Assembly (NCBI RefSeq): GCF_026745355.1
Contig: NC_079204.1
Span: 6,133,103 to 6,197,102 of the forward strand
Length of the DNA stretch: 64,000 nucleotides
Direction: 5' to 3'
Source: Beta vulgaris subsp. vulgaris
Taxonomy: Eukaryota; Streptophyta; Magnoliopsida; Caryophyllales; Amaranthaceae
Shown in pieces: positions 23,684 through 33,759 of this stretch; positions within the stretch are counted from its first letter, which is position 1, and each line of letters starts with the position of its first letter. Under the pieces are notes generated by a model. The model was not told the origin of the DNA and did not search any database. It saw only the letters and a program-made list of their open reading frames with translations. The translations under genes were made by a program, and so were the position numbers.

Positions 23684-23775
23684 ACTAATCCCTATGCCCC
23701 ACAACAAAAACAACCACAAGATTCATTTAAAATTTTCAAAACCAAATTTGCAAAAACAAAACATTTGATGAAATA

Positions 23776-23854
23776 AGTGCTCAGACAGCCAAGGGTTTGT
23801 CTTCAACCAAAAGGTCAGAAACTCTAGTCCACACTTTAGCTTCATCACTGCACT
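23776..23854 (-). ncRNA. C/D box snoRNA, family C copy 2
   Basis: C box GTGATGA (23842-23848), D' CTGA, D box CTGA (23781-23784) and an AGTGC/GCACT closing stem. It is nearly identical to 23225-23300 in the guide regions and diverged outside them, the pattern of a selected snoRNA. Confidence 0.82.
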
Positions 23855-24142
23855 AAATAAGACTAACAAAAATTCACTAGAGACTCGATCAAGGATTTCT
23901 AGGATCAGAGGTAATGCAAATACCAAAATAATTCCATATACTACTATGTTTAGCAGTGTTACTCCAACACCTTCATTTCCCTCAAACAAAGGGTATCATG
24001 TCGTATCGTGTCCTACACAACATTTTACTTGGATAAAACTTACTATTTCTACAAAATAGCCAAGTCGGACACTTCGACACCCGTATCCAAGTAGGCACTT
24101 AATCCGCATCAGAGTAACAATGTTTAGTTATCACATTCGAGA

Positions 24143-24287
24143 TAATATAAGTGGCGTTTCCAGGATCAATAGACACAAAAAAGAAAGTCATGGATCAGGA
24201 TATACCACATTGCATTACATTAATTTGGCGTCCGAGCCATTATGCCAAGAGGAACTGTTTATCCCCCAGAATTGGTAATGGACGCAC
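24143..24287 (-). ncRNA. Putative H/ACA snoRNA, copy 2
   Basis: The 5' hairpin pairs GCGTCCATTA with TAATGG...GGACGC; compared with copy 1 (23363-23498) pairs change on both sides. An H-box-like AAATTA lies at 24221-24226. The ACA position reads ATA here. Order and spacing relative to family C match the other cluster half. Confidence 0.55.
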
Positions 24288-24368
24288 CTTATTTAAACTA
24301 CTTAATTATATAACAAAAATAAATAATTTTCAAAACAATTTACAAAATTGACGAAAAATATAAAATTT

Positions 24369-24470
24369 CTTGAGCTCAGTGGAAGGAGAAGTCGTTTAAT
24401 TAAATAGGCTCACGGTATTATCCACTGCCCATAAACACTTCCAGTGCTTTCATCTCATCATCGCATCAAG
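24369..24470 (-). ncRNA. C/D box snoRNA, family B copy 1
   Basis: C box ATGATGA (24455-24461), D box CTGA (24376-24379), closing stem CTTGA/TCAAG. The antisense element next to the D box is the exact complement of GGAAGGAGAAGTCGT, which I recall from the 3' end of plant 18S rRNA (15 bases). The fifth base from the D box pairs with an A, the predicted methylation site. Confidence 0.88.
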
Positions 24471-24577
24471 TTTCGAATGTTCAATATTTTCAATACAAAT
24501 AATAAAAAGGTGAAATTTACAATAAAGTTTGAATTTTTCAAAATAAATTACAAATTATATGAAGAAAATAACTATTT

Positions 24578-24676
24578 CTTGAACTCAGTGGAAGGAGAAG
24601 TCGTTAATTATAATGCTCACGGTATAATCCACTGCACATAAACACTTGAGTGTTTTCGTCTCATCATCGGATCAAG
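24578..24676 (-). ncRNA. C/D box snoRNA, family B copy 2
   Basis: Tandem paralogue of 24369-24470: C box ATGATGA (24661-24667), D box CTGA (24585-24588), the same CTTGA/TCAAG stem and the same 15-base complement to the 18S 3' end. Differences are confined mainly to the non-guide middle. Confidence 0.88.
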
Positions 24677-24778
24677 TATATCGAATTTTTAAAATATTTA
24701 GGAATTAATAAAGAAAAAAGTTGAATTTATATAAAAAATTATAAGAAAAGAGAAAAAGGGGAATTAAATTTATTGAAA

Positions 24779-24865
24779 GGGTATCAGTGTGTGTAACAAT
24801 CAGATCATAGATCAATGACCTCACTGAAATCCGCTAAGATAATTATAATTTATCATCATTTACCC
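24779..24865 (-). ncRNA. C/D box snoRNA, family A copy 1
   Basis: C box ATGATGA (24853-24859), D box CTGA (24784-24787), closing stem GGGTA/TACCC. Antisense to TGTGTGTAACAA beside the D box and to AATCCGCTAAG beside the internal D' region. Both targets lie within ~25 bases of one another in the 25S rRNA sequence I recall, so one RNA would guide two nearby methylations. Confidence 0.87.
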
Positions 24866-25082
24866 GAATTAATTCAATCACAGAAGAAAATAAAAACTTA
24901 CACGCCATTATCAACGTAAAAGAAGATATTGCAGTTTCGCGAAGGATAAATCTTCAGAATAAATGAACAGAGAAATTGATCGAGTGGAAATTGAAAGATT
25001 CAATTGAATCGGTGAAAAAACTAACTGATGAGATTTTTTAGGGAAGATTGAGATGAGAGAGATGAATGAAGAAATTGGAAGA

Positions 25083-25250
25083 GGGGTTTAGGGTTTTGTA
25101 GGAGTGGATTGGGGAAATTAGGGTTTTACGCGACTAAGAATTGCGGCTAAGTTTAGAAGATTGGGTTTTTACGATGGGTTGGCTAGTGGGTTTGTTGTGG
25201 TCAATAACTTTGGGGTTTGAAAAGTTCAAGCATGTGTTTAGTATTGGGCT
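25083..25250 (-). promoter_or_regulatory. Telo-box and site II motifs upstream of the snoRNA cluster
   Basis: On the minus strand AAACCCTAAACCCC (25083-25096) and AAACCCTAA (25118-25126) are telo-boxes, and a site II element TGGGCT lies at 25245-25250 (plus strand). This pairing is typical of plant ribosomal-protein and snoRNA promoters. The transcript start is probably near 25080, running left through the eight snoRNAs. Confidence 0.65.
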
Positions 25251-25259
25251 TTATTTCTT

Positions 25260-26560
25260 CTAGGCTTCAATTCTATATTTCTGAATTCTATGTCAATAGA
25301 TTATGTAGCCACCTTAACAATCAATTCATTTTAGTTAGACTCAAAATGGATGGTATCAGGTTAGGTAACTTTAATATCTCAATTTTTAAAAAAATAGTAT
25401 TCCAAAAATCCAAATATATGTTGTTGCGTAAAAAAATAATAAATTGAAAATCAAATGGCATCTATAATAAATATTAAAGAAAAGAACAAAATATAACCAG
25501 TAAGATCAAATCAAATTCTATTCAAATAAACTATAATGAACTAGATGACTAGATCGACTGATATAGTGCAAACCCCTTGTATTTGCTAAACCACGCAACT
25601 ATTGATAAAGAAGTCTATTATTCTAACATAGTTTGTGAAAGAGATTCTTGATTCAACCATGTTGACCAGATCCGAGTCTTCAGTATCTTGACGTTGATGG
25701 TCTTCAACTTCAACTAGAATGAACAATTTGCCATACCACTTTTTGGACTTTCACATGACAATAGAATAAAACCAAACTCCCGTAAAATAAGAGAATGAAA
25801 CCATCAATTGGATAGATAACTCTTAAAAAGAGAAAGTGTAAAAAATTATTAATAACAAAAACAATAGAACAAAAAAAGAAAGAATAAAAAGCTTATCACC
25901 ATCGAAAAGAAGATGATAGATATGTTGTAAATAAGTAGTAGCAAAGTTTGACAAATTCATATTGCAACTATACTATTGAAATATTGTACTATATATATAT
26001 AGTCTAAACCAAATATACTTTGTTTAAACCGGAGTAAGGTCCGACAACCGGACGACAACCATGAGCTATTGGGCTTTTGAGAGAGTGAGTGAGAGACGAG
26101 TAAGTGATAGCTTATAATTTTAAACTTTTAGGGTTTGGACATTTAATATTTTGCATTTTTTTGCATTTGAAGATTCATCTAAGACTTTCAAGTCTTATTA
26201 AAAAGTAAACATAAAATATTAAACGAGTGGATTGGATCGGGTGGTGAACTGGATGGTGTTGTTCAAATCACCTGATTCATTTGTTAACCATTTTTTCATC
26301 AATTTTTACCAAATTTTCATCCTATTTTTATTAAGGTGAAACGAATAAACAAATATTCATTTATATTTGTCAAGTCAAGCCTTAAAAAACCTTGTCATTT
26401 TTCCCTCCACGAACGTAGTTTAAAGTTCTACTTTTGCATGTGAATCCACCTTACTTCAACAAAATTGAAACTTCAATGAAATATGCAACAATCTCATCAA
26501 ATAACTATATCGTTTATACCAACAAACACTGATATAACATAGATGTGATCATGGAGCGAG
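25260..26560. other. AT-rich spacer
   Basis: No gene is supported. It includes an AT tract at 25991-26001 and otherwise only low-complexity AT-rich sequence. Confidence 0.6.
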
Positions 26561-26830
26561 CTAAGCCGCGACCAAAAAAAAAAAAAATCCCATTGGTCGG
26601 GCCGGGCCGGACCTAGTTTTGGGCCGAAATTATGTGCACATGCCCACTATTTTGTTCCTAGAATAGCGGGCTTTTCGGGCCAAAAACAGACCGGGCCGAA
26701 AAGTAGATTGAAAAGTCATTTTTGGCCAAAGCCGAACAAAATCGGGTCGGGATCGACCGTGGGCCGGAAAAGTCTGCCCAGAACCCAACCCAAAAACGGG
26801 TCGGGGCGGGCCAAAATGATCAGCTCTAAT
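26545..26830. mobile_element. GC-rich insertion, probable hAT-type MITE relic
   Basis: An island rich in GGGCCGG/GGCCCG in AT-rich surroundings, starting near GAGCGAGCTAAGCC and ending near GGGCGGGCCAAAATGATCAG. The ends are only loosely inverse (GAGCGAGC versus GAGCTGATC) and no clear target duplication is visible. Class assignment is tentative. Confidence 0.35.
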
Positions 26831-27321
26831 ATAGCATTATACTTATGTATTTATTGATAGCTATAAAATTTATTTGTCTTCACGGTTGAAAGTCTCATGC
26901 AACTTGTCCAACTTGGTGTTTACTATGTTGAAGTTGATAGGGGTAACCTATTCACATGTCTATCTCATACTATAATGCTTATTTCATTTTAAATAAGTTA
27001 AAGTTTAAAAACTTTAACCAAATATTTTCAGTAATACATACGAGAAAATATGCTCATGTGAGATCTTGTTAGATTCGCCTCAATATGTAGTTTATAATAT
27101 CTTTTTATAGTTTTTATTAAGAAAGTATTGAAGATATCAGAGGTCAAAAATTCGTCTTGGAAACCATGTAAAAAAAGAAAGATGTACTATCATATATATG
27201 GTTTGGAGGGGGTATGATTTATTTACTACCTCAAAAATCAATTAGTTTTATCTTGTAATGACTGAGTTGCGTGAGACTTAAAATGAATGGTATCAAGTTA
27301 AGACTTCCTTGCTTGGTAATT

Positions 27322-27444
27322 TTTTTTTATCCCTATGAGCCATGAAAGGAGTACAAAGTACAAAGAAGAATAAGGGATTCTAAACTGTGACCTATCGTTC
27401 ACAGCACCTCAAACTTAACCATTGGACAAGAAACCCTTGGTTTA
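27322..27444 (-). mobile_element. tRNA-derived SINE (three-member family, copy 1)
   Basis: Flanked by CTTGGTAATT on both sides (27312-27321, 27445-27454). Read on the minus strand it has a degenerate tRNA-like head, a CCTTTCATGGCTCATAGGG block and a terminal A-run. The copies at 36664 and 54390 share this layout. Confidence 0.75.
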
Positions 27445-27627
27445 CTTGGTAATTGTGGCAAAGTGATAATGATGGTTGTTCAAAAAATCAAATAATGTAC
27501 TCAAAAACTAGTTAAATAAACTTGAAACCACGTTTTTGTTTTCATGTTGGAGTGCAACAAATATTTTTACCTAATATATTGTAAATAAGTAGCACTTTAG
27601 TAGTAAAGTTTGATAGTAAACTTATAA

Positions 27628-28529
27628 TCTCTATTCTATATGTGAAGAGGGATAAGACATCAAAGTATTAAAATTCCTAATTTACCCTTAATAAATTAAC
27701 TCCTCAATACAACAATTAACAAAAAAAAAAAACTCCAAAATCTACCATTTAAATATAGTGCTTGTTTCTTTTTTACACGGTCTCCAAGACGTAATTTTGA
27801 CCTTTAATATCTTCAATTCCGTATTAATAAAAAATATAAAAAGTTGATATTATGAAACTACACATTGAGACGAATCTAACAAGATCCCACATGAATATGT
27901 TTTTTTATATATACAGATGAGAATATTCGGTCAAAGATTTTAAAGTTTGACCCACTAAAAAGGAAGTAGGCACTATATTATGGGACGGAGGAAGTAAAAA
28001 ATATGACCACCAATAAAATCCCCAATGAAGGGGAAATACCGTAATTAAATACGGTAGAATTGATTTATAATCTTTAGGAAAACTTTGTAAATACCTATTA
28101 AAAGACGTGCGTAACAACGTCGACGCGCCATGTGGCACCCTCCCCTTATGTAAGGGTTTTCAAAGAATTACCATCTCATCTAACATCTCTTAGTGATCCA
28201 TGTTTCCACAAAATTAGAAATATGTGTTGTAGTTAGTTAATATTATTAAACATATCTCTTACATCCTTAAAAATAAACAAATTTGCATGTTCATTAAAAT
28301 TAATTATGTATGCATGATGCCATTTGATGAGCAATGTTGACCACTACAGTACTACCAATATTTTTTTAAAAAAATTGCGCAATATAGAGTTTGATCCCGA
28401 GACCTCAAGTACATATACTAAAGTCTTAACCACTAGGCTAAGTTGTATTTATTGTTATTATCATAATGTATTATATTAATAAATGAAAATTTTTTCTTAC
28501 CTGGGGCATAGCCTGGGCCTAATAACTAG
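27628..28529 (+). mobile_element. Helitron-like element, 902 bp, with nested Stowaway
   Basis: Starts A|TCTCTATTCTATATG and ends CTAATAACTAG|T with a GCATAGCCTGGGC imperfect hairpin just before. Inside, 27750-27996 matches the Stowaway element at 41569, with right end GGGACGGAGGAAG followed by TA but a decayed left end. A tRNA-like segment lies near 28385-28445. No helicase. Confidence 0.65.
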
Positions 28530-28908
28530 TTTTTTTTTATAAATCGTCGCAATTAATTTAGTTTTGATACGATTTCGCACACATAACGTGCATATACGAG
28601 TATTAGTCTGTATAATCTAACCCATACTAAATCATATTAAATTTTTTACGAGAAAAATGTTCTTATAATATTAATTACTTCATGATTAATATAAAACACA
28701 TTAATATTTGACTCCAATAAGGTAAAAAATCAAACAAATTTGAACAAATATACTTTCATTTTTCAAACGTATGAACAAAGTTTAGGATTTTTTTTTTCTC
28801 TAACCAACAAGACCAATCTTTATTTTTTAAGTTTATGAACCTTAGCCCTGAAAGAATAATCAAAATAATTTGGATATATATATTTATTTGTTTCGTGACA
28901 ACATATTA

Positions 28909-29159
28909 CCTCCGTTCTCTTTTAGTTGCAACGTTTGATAAATTGTACTATTCATGTTCTCTTATTTAACCACATTTATTGATTTATATGTTAAACAAAA
29001 TATAGTCATGTGGGGTCTTGTTTGATTTGTTTCGATGTAAGCTTTCATAATATCAAATTTTTATAATTTTTACTTACATACAATTAGAAATAAAACGATT
29101 TGAAATTGTACATTGGCAAGCGTGAAAGTCAAAACGTTGCGACTAAATAAAAATTGAGG
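28909..29159. mobile_element. Stowaway-type MITE, 251 bp
   Basis: TA flanks; left end CCTCCGTTCTCTTTTAGTTG, right end inverted CCTCAATTTTTATTTAGTCG; both continue to CAACGTTT. Interior non-coding. Confidence 0.65.
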
Positions 29160-29659
29160 TAGTATATAAATAGGGTAGATTATAAAAGTCACTATCAACT
29201 ATTCAAAGACAAGACTTGACTGATGACTTTTAAGATCTAAATAGGGTTGGTCACTTATTCTTTATTCAATCATCAAGTTGTTGATACTTTTTTAATCATT
29301 TCTCATAAAGAAGTTGTAGATAACACACTAGTGGCAAAATTTAATTCATCTTCCTCTTTCCCTCTATAGATTTTTTTAACATCTCATACGTTGCCAAGAA
29401 GTCAACCCAACGTATACAACGCAATACCTCACTGATCTATAATCTCAACCGTCAATTATTTATTCATGGTCATCATACACTTCTTAATCAACCGTCAAGA
29501 ATTCAAGATTATCTCTAATCATACAATTAACAAAAATTATTAAAAGAGACTGTCTAATTTTAATATAAAAGTAGACGTAATTATTAAATTTATTAAATTA
29601 ATCACCGAAAAAATTAACTTAATTCCTATTGGGTCATTCTCCTTCTAACATTACGCTTA
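29160..29659. other. Spacer without gene
   Basis: AT-rich, no open frame of interest, no repeat that I can define. Confidence 0.6.
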
Positions 29660-30798
29660 CTAGCCTTCATATGCACGCGATGCGTGCGTTAATTTCAAAA
29701 TTTGTTATTCTATTAGATACGCCATTCGTACTTTATTTATGATTAAACTTAAATATGAAAAATTCAACAGTTAGATGAATTTAGATATATTAATTCGCTA
29801 ATGTAAAAAAATAAAAAAGGTTGTGAGTGATTGTTAACATTAATTTTTTGTGAATGAATATTGAACAGAAAGAACAAAAATAATGAGTTGGTTTAACTGA
29901 ATTAAAGAGTATCAAAGGTAGTGAATGTTCAGACTTTTCATATGCACGTTATGTATGCCATCTTTTTTTTTTATAAGGTATAAATAATTTGTCCATTTAA
30001 TTTTTGATTGAAGTATTTGATGCATATACCATTTTAAACTTGTTTTAAATGGCAAGTTGGAATGAGAATTTTTAAATGATTTGCTTTTGTAATTTTTTTC
30101 ATTCCATTAATTAGATCATTAAGGGTATTTTAGTCACTTCAAAAGAGGACACCACACCTCCTCCTAGGGATGGCAAATGGGCGGGGCGGATGCGGATACC
30201 CCTAAATCCACACCCACCTCCACCTAAATTTTCCATACCCACCACCTACCCGCCAACCATGGCGGGTACAAGTTTCCATATCCACCTCCGCCCACGTGGG
30301 TATAAGGTTATACCCACATCCGCTCCACCACCCAAGTGGATATCCATTACCCACTTATACCCACCCATCACCTAGGTGGATTTTCCACCGGCCCACCTGA
30401 TTTATTTTCTATATATAACCTATTATATAAATTAATTATTAGAACACCTTTTCAAACAAAAAAAGTACACATTCTTAGTATTCATATTTCTTAATTATTT
30501 TTTACAATTTTTTAGATTTATGAACATAATTCTTTATTTTATTAAAGGGTAAATTAGTAAATATTATACGGGGCGGGCGGATATGGGGCGGGGCGAGTGG
30601 ATTTGGGGCAGATGTGACCTCATATCCACCACCTACCCACCACCCATGGCGGATTTGACTTTTCGTATCCATACACACCCACTACCCACCAAAGTCATAT
30701 CCATACCCGCCCCAACTGGGGTGGATGCGGTGCGAAACCCGCCAAATTATACCCACCTGCCATCCCTACGGCTCCTCCCTTGGCATATGTAATAGAGA
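29660..30798 (-). mobile_element. Helitron, 1139 bp including a nested hAT-like MITE
   Basis: Read on the minus strand it starts A|TCTCTATTACATATGCC and ends GAAGGCTAG|T; a perfect GCACGC-GAT-GCGTGC hairpin sits before the 3' end. Most of it is alignable with the Helitron at 20312-20832 in opposite orientation. The excess length is the nested element at 30165-30768. Confidence 0.85.
30165..30768. mobile_element. hAT-like MITE nested in the Helitron
   Basis: Ends are TAGGGATGGCA and its exact inverse. GGGCGGGGCGG/CCCACC-rich arms flank an AT-rich centre. Flanks CTCCTCCT (30158-30165) and CTCCTCCC (30772-30779) look like a slightly decayed 8-bp target duplication. The proline-rich open frames in the arms are artefacts of CCCACC repeats. 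Confidence 0.72.
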
Positions 30799-30917
30799 TT
30801 ATTACCTAATTAAAATAAGCAAACTCTCTAATTAATTACCAATTTTGACCTCACCATCACAATATGGACCCACATACTTGCCTTCAAATCTACACTGGTT
30901 GGCACACCAGTAATCCA

Positions 30918-30976
30918 CACGTGTCAGAATACTCTAGATTTAACTTTGATAATACTCAATCAGAAACTGACACGTG
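30918..30976. promoter_or_regulatory. Two G-box/ABRE motifs upstream of the 204-residue gene
   Basis: CACACGTGTCAG at 30916-30927 and TGACACGTGTCC at 30968-30979, each with the palindromic CACGTG core and about 53 bp apart. bZIP and bHLH factors bind such sites; paired ABRE-like boxes often give abscisic-acid response. Function here is inferred. Confidence 0.55.
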
Positions 30977-31059
30977 TCCATCTTAATCCTTTAATGACTA
31001 AATTACCCTTTCATTCACATCAATATCTTTGTGATAATCACTTCATATTATTCTTCTTT

Positions 31060-33047
31060 CTTTTTTCTCCCTTTTTTTTTGTTTCTCTCTCCTCTTTTTT
31101 TTGCTTTCTCTCTCCTAAATTTTCTCGACGTTTTTTTACTGGGTTTTCTGTTAATCGAATGTAAACACTTGGGTTCGGAAAATTTGATTAATTTTCGGTA
31201 ATCTATATAATCAGGTACTTTTTTTTTTTAATATGTTTGTATGAAATTATGGATTTATGAACTGTTTTTTCAATAATTCTATTGGTTGTCGGTTGCTTTA
31301 ATTTAGGGTTATTTTGTGAAATCAATGATCTAGATGAGTTTAATTGTAGATAATATGACATGGGTATGTTAGATCGTGTTTTATAGTGATGAAATTACAT
31401 CGGATTTGTTTATTTAATGTAATTTTATGTCGTAGATCTAATTATCATTTGTGATGATGTTTTTGGGATTCTATTTTTGATTACTTTTATGATTATGATG
31501 TTTCTGATGCTTTTAGACTAATAATTGTAGCATTTTAGCTATCTTTGTTGAGCTCAATTCTTTAGTATTGTTTTTGTATCCATGTTTTGTTTGAGGTTAA
31601 GTTATATCTGTTTTAAGTTAAACATCTGGTTCTGCTAAAATTTAGCGAGGAATTATAAGTAAAATACTGAATATAAGGGGTTAAATTATATATTTCTTAG
31701 TTTTGGAGTTTAATTTTCATTCAAATGAAAAACTTTAAGTTGGATAAATGTTACTTCAAGAATTCGTATCGCTTACTTGGCTTAGATTCATGTAAAGGAC
31801 ACAATTTTGATCAATAACGAGTGTCGTGATTGCCGGGTTAAGCCACTTAGATTTTAATGTATAGATCAATGATTTTCGGGTATTTAATTATGGTAACTCT
31901 GTGCTCTAGAGAGTTTTCTGAAACGGCCGTTTTTCTACAACTAAGATATCTCTCCAGGGCTACTAAGATAATTTTTTAGAGTGTTCTTCAAAGTTCAGTA
32001 AGGGTTTTTTAGAAAAGTTCTGAACAAAATGGTTATCTTTATGATTTTGCACGACTTTTAGATGAGTTTGTATAGAGACGTTTGATGATCTTCCAAGCGA
32101 GGGGCCTGTATAGGCTGTATTGGGGGTCGAATGAATTGTGGGAAAGCATATATGTTGCTGGGATATGATTTATGTCGTGATAAAAGATGCTGTTGTTGTT
32201 GTTGTTGTTGCTTTAGCTTGGAGGATCTAAATTAAATCTTTTACTATCTTGTGTATACTGTATAGGCTGAGTGCAATAGGTGTTGAAATTCTTGTTCTCA
32301 TTTTGTTTTAATTGCAACTATATTACTTGGAGTTAAAAGTTCGTACTGATTCATATATGAGTTTTATCTTGGTTTGAAGATGTACTAGCTAACTTTCACT
32401 ATTTAAGTACCATTTTTGCTTGTGCATGTGTATATTTGTGACATATTGCTCATGGTCCTGACTCTAATTTTTTGTCCATAACTGCAGTGAGACGGTCATG
32501 TAACTTCTTCCTGAACTGACTTTGTCCATAACTGCTGTGAGACAGTCATGTAACTTCTTCCTGAACTGACTTATTGTCCATAACTGCAGTGAGACGGTCA
32601 TGTAACTTGTTCCTGAAGTGACTGTTGTCGTATGAGTGTATAAACCTGTGGCGCATAGCAGATGGGTGGATGCAACGGCTGTGGAGAAGTGGGGAAAATG
32701 GTGCAAAGGAATGATTCATTTAGCTCTTACCAGTTTGGCCTTATGCTTTCCCCTGTTATCTCAGTTTGGGGTTGTATTGTTCGTAAGATAAGGTATCATT
32801 ATAGTCCTGAGTGGGTGTAGGCATTTGTTTCAGAAAATCATTATAGTTCAACAGTTGATAGGAAAATAAATAAAAGGAGGAGAAAAAAAAAGAGGGATAA
32901 AAAAGCAGTTCTCCTGAATTGTTGAATTACAAAAAGAGATAGTTAGACGGTAAATGTATACTTCGTAAAATAGTTTATAATTTCAGGAAATAAAATCTTA
33001 CTAACATACTCTAGTCAAGAGATTATTGGGGTTAAAAGAGGCCGAAG
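31060..33047 (+). other. 5' leader with probable intron, upstream of the 204-residue gene
   Basis: A pyrimidine-rich leader (31060-31140) is followed by ATAATCAG|GTACTT, a good donor at 31215. The next ~1.8 kb is T-rich intron-like sequence ending shortly before the ATG at 33048; the acceptor is probably the AG near 33020 or 33047. A (TTG)n tract lies near 32190. I infer a leader intron, common in plant genes. Confidence 0.5.
32472..32625. repeat. Three tandem ~51-bp repeats in the leader intron
   Basis: Units start TTGTCCATAACTGCAGTGAG at 32472, 32522 and 32574 (periods 50 and 52) and run through GGTCATGTAACTTCTTCCTG. Identity is ~93 percent. The 80-codon minus-strand frame over them is a by-product of the repeat. 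Confidence 0.85.
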
Positions 33048-33662
33048 ATGGAGTCAGCAAAACCCCCCATTGTGAAGAAGGCAAAGAAGAAACAGGTCAA
33101 AGATGAGTTGGATCGTATTAAGCAGGCTGAGAAAAAAAGGAGGAGGTTGGAGAAAGCCTTGGCTACTTCTGCAGCCATTCGTTCTGAACTGGAGAAGAAG
33201 AAACAGCTAAAGAAAGAGGAGCAACAAAGGCTCGATGAAGAGGGTGCTGCAATTGCTGAAGCAGTTGCTCTCCATGTTTTGCTAGGAGAAGACTCCGATG
33301 ACACGCCTACAATTGTTTTGGAGAAAGAGGATGACTTTGGCGGTTGGCACCATGCTGCGAATATTGGAATTTTTATGAACAAATCTGCCCTTTCACAACA
33401 AAACCTGAAGCAGTGCTCCTTTGAGAGTGTTGGCTGGTTTCCAGGAACTTATGGACAAGAATGCGAATGGAATCACTTTGGAGATATCAGTCAGCCATTT
33501 TCGTCGTTTCCTCTCGAGAAAAACTTTCACTTGCCATATCTTGAGGATGGACCTTGGAGCCATGATGATATCTCCGCAGGCCTCATCGCAGCACAGGCTG
33601 TCTCATCACTCCAGATTGAAGAAGATGTGCACGCAGACAGAATTTTCTTCAATCGTTATTAA
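33048..33662 (+). CDS. Plant protein of unknown function, Lys/Glu-rich N-terminus
   Basis: A single-exon reading frame of 204 residues. Residues 10-75 are highly charged and heptad-like (VKDELDRIKQAEKKRRRLEK), a predicted coiled coil with possible nuclear localisation signals (KKAKKKQ, KKRRR). Residues 75-110 are acidic (GEDSDDTPTIV). The C-terminal half has aromatic motifs GWFPGTYGQECEWNHFGDIS and LEDGPWSHDDISAGLIAAQA. I believe this is a conserved plant-specific family, but I cannot name a function. The start is supported by the basic motif following the first ATG and by the upstream leader intron. Two G-boxes lie about 2.1 kb upstream of the ATG, near the likely transcription start. No transmembrane segment or signal peptide is visible. 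Confidence 0.85.
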   Translation: MESAKPPIVKKAKKKQVKDELDRIKQAEKKRRRLEKALATSAAIRSELEKKKQLKKEEQQRLDEEGAAIAEAVALHVLLGEDSDDTPTIVLEKEDDFGGWHHAANIGIFMNKSALSQQNLKQCSFESVGWFPGTYGQECEWNHFGDISQPFSSFPLEKNFHLPYLEDGPWSHDDISAGLIAAQAVSSLQIEEDVHADRIFFNRY

Positions 33663-33759
33663 GATGGCTATAAGTAAGGGCTAAGTATGACGAGCAGTAT
33701 GTCAAAGGCAGAACAGCACTGAATCATCTATGAATGTATATATTGCTCTGATATGCCTC

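Noticed and set aside
23147..25150. CRISPR-like or simple tandem repeat explanation for the recurring blocks
   Set aside because: The repeated units are four different sequences, each with C/D or H/ACA signals, in a fixed order, not one repeat with spacers.
28575..28615. Possible further Helitron 3' end near CGCACACATAACGTGCATATACG
   Set aside because: The hairpin is followed by GTATTAGT, not CTRR, and no matching TC start was found.
30190..30792. Proline/histidine-rich frames
   Set aside because: They arise from CCCACC-rich arms of the hAT-like MITE, with no start context or conservation.
32190..32210. TTG triplet run as a possible coding repeat
   Set aside because: It is a microsatellite in a leader intron.
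33032..33382. Minus-strand Ser/Phe-rich frame of 116 codons
   Set aside because: Mirror of the Lys/Glu-rich coding strand of the 204-residue gene.
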